A stretch of DNA of 64,000 nt. It comes from Mucilaginibacter straminoryzae (GTDB lineage: Bacteria; Bacteroidota; Bacteroidia; Sphingobacteriales; Sphingobacteriaceae). Below are positions 59,679 through 64,000 of the stretch, piece by piece. The DNA lies in contig NZ_JALJEJ010000010.1 of assembly GCF_022953055.1 (NCBI RefSeq), positions 62,001 to 126,000 of the forward strand, written 5' to 3'. The position numbers were made by a program, and so were the translations under genes. The first letter of the stretch is position 1. Each line of letters opens with the position of its first letter. The notes beneath the pieces are model-generated. The model searched no databases. It was not told the DNA's origin and saw only the letters and a program-made list of their open reading frames with translations.

Positions 59679-60368
59679 ATGCAGAAACTTGTTTTACTTC
59701 GCCATGGCGAAAGTGTCTGGAATAAAGAGAACCGATTTACCGGGTGGACGGATGTTGACCTTTCAGAAGAAGGCATGCAGCAGGCTGTAAAAGCCGGGCA
59801 ATTGTTGAAGAAACACGGCTTTACGTTTGATGCCGGCTTTACCTCTGTACTGAAGCGTGCTATAAAAACTTTACATGTGGTGTTGGATGAGCTTGACCAT
59901 TTATGGATCCCGGTAGAAAAATCGTGGCGTTTGAATGAGCGCTTCTATGGTGCGCTGCAAGGATTGAATAAAGCAGAAACAGTAGAAAAATATGGTGAGG
60001 AACAGGTACACAAGTGGCGCCGTGACCCGCACGAGCATCCGCCCGCAATTACTGAAGATGATGAACGTTTTCCTGGTCATTACTTGCGCTATAACGACCT
60101 GACGTATCGCGAACTGCCCTTAACTGAAAACCTGAGCGAAACGATGGATCGCGCCTTGCCCTTTTGGCACGAAAGCATCATCCCGGCTTTGCGGCAGAAT
60201 CAGAAAGTAATCATTAGCGCGCATGGTAATAGCTTGCGTGCGCTGATCCAATACATCGAAAACCTGAGCGACGAGGAAGTGACCAAGCTGGACATCCCGA
60301 CTGCCGTGCCCTGGGTCTACGAGCTGGACGACCGTCTGAACAGCATCAGGCATTATTATCTGGAATAA
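59679..60368 (+). CDS. gpmA: 2,3-bisphosphoglycerate-dependent phosphoglycerate mutase
   Basis: From the ATG at 59679 (229 residues) the protein begins MQKLVLLRHGESVWN, with the phosphohistidine H9 in the RHGE motif. RFTGWTDVDLSEEG, RLNERFYGALQGLNK (substrate-binding Arg and Glu) and SAHGNSLRAL (second catalytic His) complete the active site. It interconverts 3- and 2-phosphoglycerate in glycolysis and gluconeogenesis. Upstream is the divergent acetate transporter gene, downstream a long hairpin. Confidence 0.95.
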   Translation: MQKLVLLRHGESVWNKENRFTGWTDVDLSEEGMQQAVKAGQLLKKHGFTFDAGFTSVLKRAIKTLHVVLDELDHLWIPVEKSWRLNERFYGALQGLNKAETVEKYGEEQVHKWRRDPHEHPPAITEDDERFPGHYLRYNDLTYRELPLTENLSETMDRALPFWHESIIPALRQNQKVIISAHGNSLRALIQYIENLSDEEVTKLDIPTAVPWVYELDDRLNSIRHYYLE

Positions 60369-60404
60369 CAACAATGGCCTTGCACATGCAAGGCCATTGT
60401 TGTT
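60367..60404. terminator. Long hairpin at the gpmA stop codon
   Basis: A perfect 16-bp stem (60367-60382 with 60389-60404) overlaps the last two bases of the stop codon. The following T-run is weak, so it may act as a 3'-end stabiliser or terminator. Confidence 0.7.
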
Positions 60405-60431
60405 TGGTAGTTACAGTTGAATAGATAATAT

Positions 60432-60468
60432 TTCCTCTTGATTTTTGGCTCTTGTTTCTTGATTCTAA
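60432..60468. repeat. Partial heptad repeat, TTGATTC type
   Basis: This stretch between gpmA and the large S9 peptidase gene carries CTTGATTTTTGGCTCTTG and CTTGATTC units and resembles the arms of the palindrome at 22801-22894. It may be a decayed copy of the same dispersed repeat. Confidence 0.5.
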
Positions 60469-60474
60469 CAAAGA

Positions 60475-63309
60475 CTACTTCTGGTCGCTGATAGCCAAGC
60501 CCCAGTCTTTACCTTTATCAACCGCAGGGACGCCTTTATCCAGCCATACCGGCATTGGTGCACCTTTCAGGAAGTGGTCAAAGAACTGTGCTTCGCGGAT
60601 AGAAATATCCTTACGGTTACGGCGTTGAACCAAGTTATGCGCTTCATCATTATATTGCAGCAGCCAAACCGGTTTACCTAAACGGCGCAGCGCAGTAAAC
60701 ATCTCGATACCCTGGTACCATGGCACGGCGCCGTCGGCATCATTACTCATAATCACCACCGGGGTTTGCACTTTAGGTAGCTGGAACAGCGGCGAATTTT
60801 CGATATATAATTGCGGGTTGCTCCAAAGATCGGTACCGATACGGCTTTGCGTCTTCTCGTACTGGAACTGGCGGTTTACACCACTCTCCCAACGGATACC
60901 GCCGTAGGCAGAAGTCATGTTGGCAACAGGTGCACCGGCCCAGGCCGCGGCGTACATATTGGTCTGGGTGATCAGATAAGCTACCTGGTAACCGCCCCAA
61001 CTTTGCCCTTGTATACCAATGCGTGCATCATCCACCCAACTGTTTTTCTTCAATGCTTCTACGCCGGAGTTGATATACTCAACCGCTGAAGCACCCGGAT
61101 GACCAGTAGTATAATGGATATCCGGTGCAAAAACCAGGTAACCATTGCTTACGAAGTAAGAAATAGGCAAGCGCGATGGTGTAGGCGCCGGTGGGATGTA
61201 TCCGTATAAACCTTCTGTTAAGGTTTCGTAGAAATACACCAGCATCGGGTATTTCTTTGTCGGGTCGAAGTTTTCTGGTTTATAAAGAATGCCTTTAGAC
61301 TGATGGCCGAGCGGGGTAGTCCAGCTTACTAATTCGGCTGTTCCCCAATTGTATTGCGATTGCTGCGGATTGATAGCGCTCAGGCGTGTTTCTTTCTTCA
61401 GGTTTGAAGATACATACAGATCCGGCGACTGCACATAGCTTTGCTTGGTGTAGATATATACATCCGCATTTTTTGCTTTTTGCAGGGTGCTGTAAGCAAA
61501 AGGAGCCATGGTCACAAATTCAGGGTCTTTTGTTGTTCCGACAGTCTTCTTATAGAAACCCCATTGTTTGGTAACTTCATTCTGCACCTGTAACCACATC
61601 GGTTTGTTTAAGGCAATCGCACGTTCATCGTCGCTGCTGGTATTAAAGCCTCTTTCGGTAAAGATGCCATAACGGAAGATCAACTTATTTTTTCTGCCCA
61701 AGCCGTTGGTGAAGTTGGTTGCCGCTCCTGTTTCCGGGTTAATGCTCCAGATGTCGTAACGGTCGTAGATCATGATGTTTTTATCTTCCGTTGTCCAGCC
61801 CGCTATGCCGTATGCTTGCGGATCGTCCGGTACATCGTTCTCCTCGTCACCTAACTTAGTACCTGTGGCAGCAGTAAGATTTACCTTCTTACCGGTAGCG
61901 ATAGCATAGCTGAACCATTGCTGTTCGGTAGGATCAAACCAAACCACATAGTTTCCTTGAGGCGATAAACTAAACCTGGACTTTGAACGCTGGGTGATCT
62001 GCTTGCGTTCGCCGGTTTTAGTATCTATTAAAAACGCGATAGAACGTGAACCACCTTCCCATTGGGATTGTACGCGGGCACCAGTATCGGTAACACCCAA
62101 AACATATCTTGAATTATTATTTGTTGGAACGATCACATCCGAAATTCCCCGATCTGCTAATTGGATCATTTTGCTTGCTTCGACAGGGTAAATTACCGCT
62201 AAATAGTTCCGGCGCAGTTCACGCTGTAAATTCTTTAACTGGTAAGGCTGCAGGTAATCGTCTTTATAATTCCAAATATCCAGTTTCGCGGTTTCAAAGT
62301 CAACCAGGGTAGTATCTGCGACTTTTGGAATAGGTGCCGTCCCGAAGAAAAGCTTACTGCCATTTTTGCTGAAATACACCCGGCCGTCGCCGCTTACAGC
62401 CCATTTAGCGGGCATACCTTCGCTGCCTGGAGAGGCTAAAACTTGTGCACTATCTTTACCGGTAGTGTAATAATATAGTTTGTACGGCTTTACCGGTGCT
62501 TTCTCCGGATTTTTCTCCGCCGCGAAAGCCAGTTGTTTGCCCGCCTCGTCGAAAGCTAATGCTTTATAAGTTCCGCGACCGTTGCTTACTGCTTTTAGCT
62601 CGTCTTTGGCGATATCGTAGATATACAAACCAGATTTAACGTCTTTAGATCTCCGCGGAGCGGTTACAGCAAAAGCCAGCATATTGCCATTTTTGCTCAA
62701 TTGATAGTCCGTCACGTATTTAAACATGCGGCTTTTACCATTGCTTAACTGAAGAACGGTAAGGTCTGCACCTTCACGGGTTGGGGCGGCAACTGTTGTC
62801 GCAACTGCACGTTTAGAAGTATCGCCTGCGGCAGGTTTCTTAACTGTGTCAGAAGGGGCAAGGTAAGCGATAACCGGTGCGTTTTCTGCAATTTTGAAGG
62901 AGCGTACACCCGGTACTTTATTTACCGCTTTGGCACCAAGAGTAAGATAACCCAATGTGTCTTTCGGCATTTCATCCGGTTTCTTTTTCTTGATCCGTGC
63001 CTGGCGAACAGCAGCATAAAACGGACGGATCAGGAAAACAGCATATTTGGAATCGCCGGTAAAACGAACGGTGTCCGCGCGTTCAACTTTAAAAGGACTG
63101 TTGTTTTTAACGTCTGTAAGCACAAGGGTAGCATCGCCCTGTTGCGGTTTAATCACATAAGTGATCCATTTGCCATCATTGCTGATACGCTCATTGGCGA
63201 CACTTTGCCAGCCATCGTATACAGAATGGTCGATAGGTTTTTTAGCCTGTTGTGCCTCTGCCGACGCAGCACCCGCTAATAATAAACCAAGCAGTAAAAA
63301 TTTACGCAT
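60475..63309 (-). CDS. Large secreted S9-family peptidase
   Basis: This 944-residue protein has a signal peptide (MRKFLLLGLLLAGAASAEAQ), a long propeller region (about 30-680) and a C-terminal alpha/beta-hydrolase domain. The nucleophile is the Ser of GIQGQSWGGYQVAY, the Asp is in SNDADGAVPW and the His in NDEAHNLV. It is longer than the S9 peptidase at 51265, mainly in the propeller, where a low-complexity segment with Lys, Asp and Thr (DTVKKPAAGDTSKRAVAT, near 155-172) occurs. It is periplasmic, monocistronic and likely scavenges peptides. Confidence 0.92.
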   Translation of the reverse strand: MRKFLLLGLLLAGAASAEAQQAKKPIDHSVYDGWQSVANERISNDGKWITYVIKPQQGDATLVLTDVKNNSPFKVERADTVRFTGDSKYAVFLIRPFYAAVRQARIKKKKPDEMPKDTLGYLTLGAKAVNKVPGVRSFKIAENAPVIAYLAPSDTVKKPAAGDTSKRAVATTVAAPTREGADLTVLQLSNGKSRMFKYVTDYQLSKNGNMLAFAVTAPRRSKDVKSGLYIYDIAKDELKAVSNGRGTYKALAFDEAGKQLAFAAEKNPEKAPVKPYKLYYYTTGKDSAQVLASPGSEGMPAKWAVSGDGRVYFSKNGSKLFFGTAPIPKVADTTLVDFETAKLDIWNYKDDYLQPYQLKNLQRELRRNYLAVIYPVEASKMIQLADRGISDVIVPTNNNSRYVLGVTDTGARVQSQWEGGSRSIAFLIDTKTGERKQITQRSKSRFSLSPQGNYVVWFDPTEQQWFSYAIATGKKVNLTAATGTKLGDEENDVPDDPQAYGIAGWTTEDKNIMIYDRYDIWSINPETGAATNFTNGLGRKNKLIFRYGIFTERGFNTSSDDERAIALNKPMWLQVQNEVTKQWGFYKKTVGTTKDPEFVTMAPFAYSTLQKAKNADVYIYTKQSYVQSPDLYVSSNLKKETRLSAINPQQSQYNWGTAELVSWTTPLGHQSKGILYKPENFDPTKKYPMLVYFYETLTEGLYGYIPPAPTPSRLPISYFVSNGYLVFAPDIHYTTGHPGASAVEYINSGVEALKKNSWVDDARIGIQGQSWGGYQVAYLITQTNMYAAAWAGAPVANMTSAYGGIRWESGVNRQFQYEKTQSRIGTDLWSNPQLYIENSPLFQLPKVQTPVVIMSNDADGAVPWYQGIEMFTALRRLGKPVWLLQYNDEAHNLVQRRNRKDISIREAQFFDHFLKGAPMPVWLDKGVPAVDKGKDWGLAISDQK

Positions 63310-63407
63310 ATTAAAGTGAACTGAGTTTAAACTTTAAATATGCAAAAAATAGAAAAATAGCGTTAGCGGGTGATAGAAAAGTTACAATGGCGGATTACAA
63401 AGGACAA

Positions 63408-63486
63408 TAGACAAAAGATAAAGGACGAAAGATAAAGGCAAAGGACAAAAATATCCTTAGTCTTTCCGTCCATCATCCTTTGTCTA
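63408..63486. repeat. Imperfect palindrome of AAAGGAC/AAAGATA heptads
   Basis: The left arm (63408-63438) and the reverse complement of the right arm (63455-63486) agree at most positions over about 31 bases and are themselves built from seven-base units. It lies between the aspartate kinase stop and the S9 peptidase start. The architecture matches the palindrome at 22801-22894, though the heptad sequence differs. Confidence 0.55.
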
Positions 63487-63493
63487 AAGGAAC

Positions 63494-64000
63494 TTATTCC
63501 ATTGCTTTATTCAGCGTGATAATTGCTCTGTCGAAATCATCACGGGCAATAATGAACTGGATGTTTACTTTACGCAGTGCAAATCCGCAGCTTATGATAT
63601 TCACGTTATCATTAGCCAGTGCAGATGCCGCACGGGCCAGCAATCCCGGCTGGTCCATATTGGAACCGATCAGGCACACCATAGCCACATCTTCCACGGT
63701 TACTTTCTCGAAATTCGCCGCCAGATCCTGGATCAGTTTTTTGTTCATGTCTTTCTCCCAGATCACCACAGAGATGCTGTTCGCACTGGTAGCTTTAAAG
63801 CTATAGCTAACGTTGTATTTGGCAAACACCTGCATAATCTGCAAGTCGGTACCTACGTTACCTACCATCAGCGGATCGTAAATGTCTATCAGTGTTACCT
63901 TTTTGGTTCCGGTGATGACATCCACTTTTTTATGTGGCGAAACATAATCCTTGGTGATTAACGTTCCTGGGTGTTCCGGTTCGAAGGTGTTTTTTATACG
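63494..64000 (-). CDS. lysC: Aspartate kinase, C-terminal part
   Basis: The gene runs off the right edge; codons continue in frame from 64000 (RIKNTFEPEHPGTLI) to a stop at 63494, giving about 168 visible residues. They cover the end of the catalytic region and two ACT domains (KVTLIDIYDPLMVGNVGTDLQIMQVF and MVCLIGSNMDQPGLLARAASALANDNVNI), the allosteric site for lysine or threonine. The protein ends shortly after the ACT domains, so it is a monofunctional kinase rather than a homoserine-dehydrogenase fusion. It makes aspartyl phosphate for the Lys, Thr and Met pathways. Confidence 0.88.
   Translation of the reverse strand, partial: RIKNTFEPEHPGTLITKDYVSPHKKVDVITGTKKVTLIDIYDPLMVGNVGTDLQIMQVFAKYNVSYSFKATSANSISVVIWEKDMNKKLIQDLAANFEKVTVEDVAMVCLIGSNMDQPGLLARAASALANDNVNIISCGFALRKVNIQFIIARDDFDRAIITLNKAME

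Overview
The window looks like chromosomal DNA from a Bacteroidota of the Sphingobacteriaceae, with Mucilaginibacter or Pedobacter as a plausible but unproven genus. The evidence is a Sphingobacterium-type serine palmitoyltransferase, a PorP/SprF protein beside a giant PKD protein with a type IX secretion C-terminal domain, OMP_b-brl and CarboxypepD_reg outer-membrane proteins, TAnnTTTG-type -7 promoter boxes without strong Shine-Dalgarno sites, and an interspersed GTCATTGCGAG-ended palindrome. I saw no tRNA, rRNA, transposase, phage gene or CRISPR array.

The most notable region is 1-9689, all on the minus strand. It reads as a sphingolipid and inositol-lipid locus. Serine palmitoyltransferase (8484-9689), a GNAT-fold protein resembling bacterial ceramide synthase (7295-8413) and an NAD-dependent epimerase-like protein resembling ceramide reductase (6321-7298) are followed by myo-inositol-phosphate synthase (4966-6288) and a PgpA-type phosphatase (4511-4966). 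A second run holds a DUF5686-type outer-membrane protein (1743-4295), a CDP-alcohol phosphatidyltransferase (999-1721), a probable DUF4833 protein (403-996) and the start of a fatty acid 2-hydroxylase (1-397). Together they could make dihydroceramide, make inositol phosphate, build a phosphoinositol head group and hydroxylate the acyl chain.

Two complete RND efflux operons follow the TolC-adaptor-pump order. One is at 9996-15853. The other, at 35237-41786, is headed by a TetR repressor gene whose promoter lies inside a perfect inverted repeat. Between them lie housekeeping genes: polyprenyl synthase with RNase R, a PolB-like exonuclease, a family 2 glycosyltransferase, topA, mnmA, a two-gene M16 peptidase pair, an Nfu-type Fe-S protein and purB. 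Two unannotated transcripts stand out: a 31-residue membrane peptide with its own promoter and terminator (29007-29217), and a candidate small RNA of about 115 nt (44281-44410).

From 41.8 to 64 kb are small membrane proteins, an MscS channel, two OsmC proteins (one in an operon with an O-succinylhomoserine sulfhydrylase), the T9SS pair, two S9 peptidases (one after an SpmA-SpmB fusion), an OmpA protein with a structured leader, an acetate transporter, phosphoglycerate mutase and the end of aspartate kinase. Dense intrinsic terminators separate convergent genes. Start codons were moved from TTG or GTG extensions to internal ATGs where a signal peptide, domain edge or promoter argued for it. 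All family calls are from reading the sequence; no database search was run.
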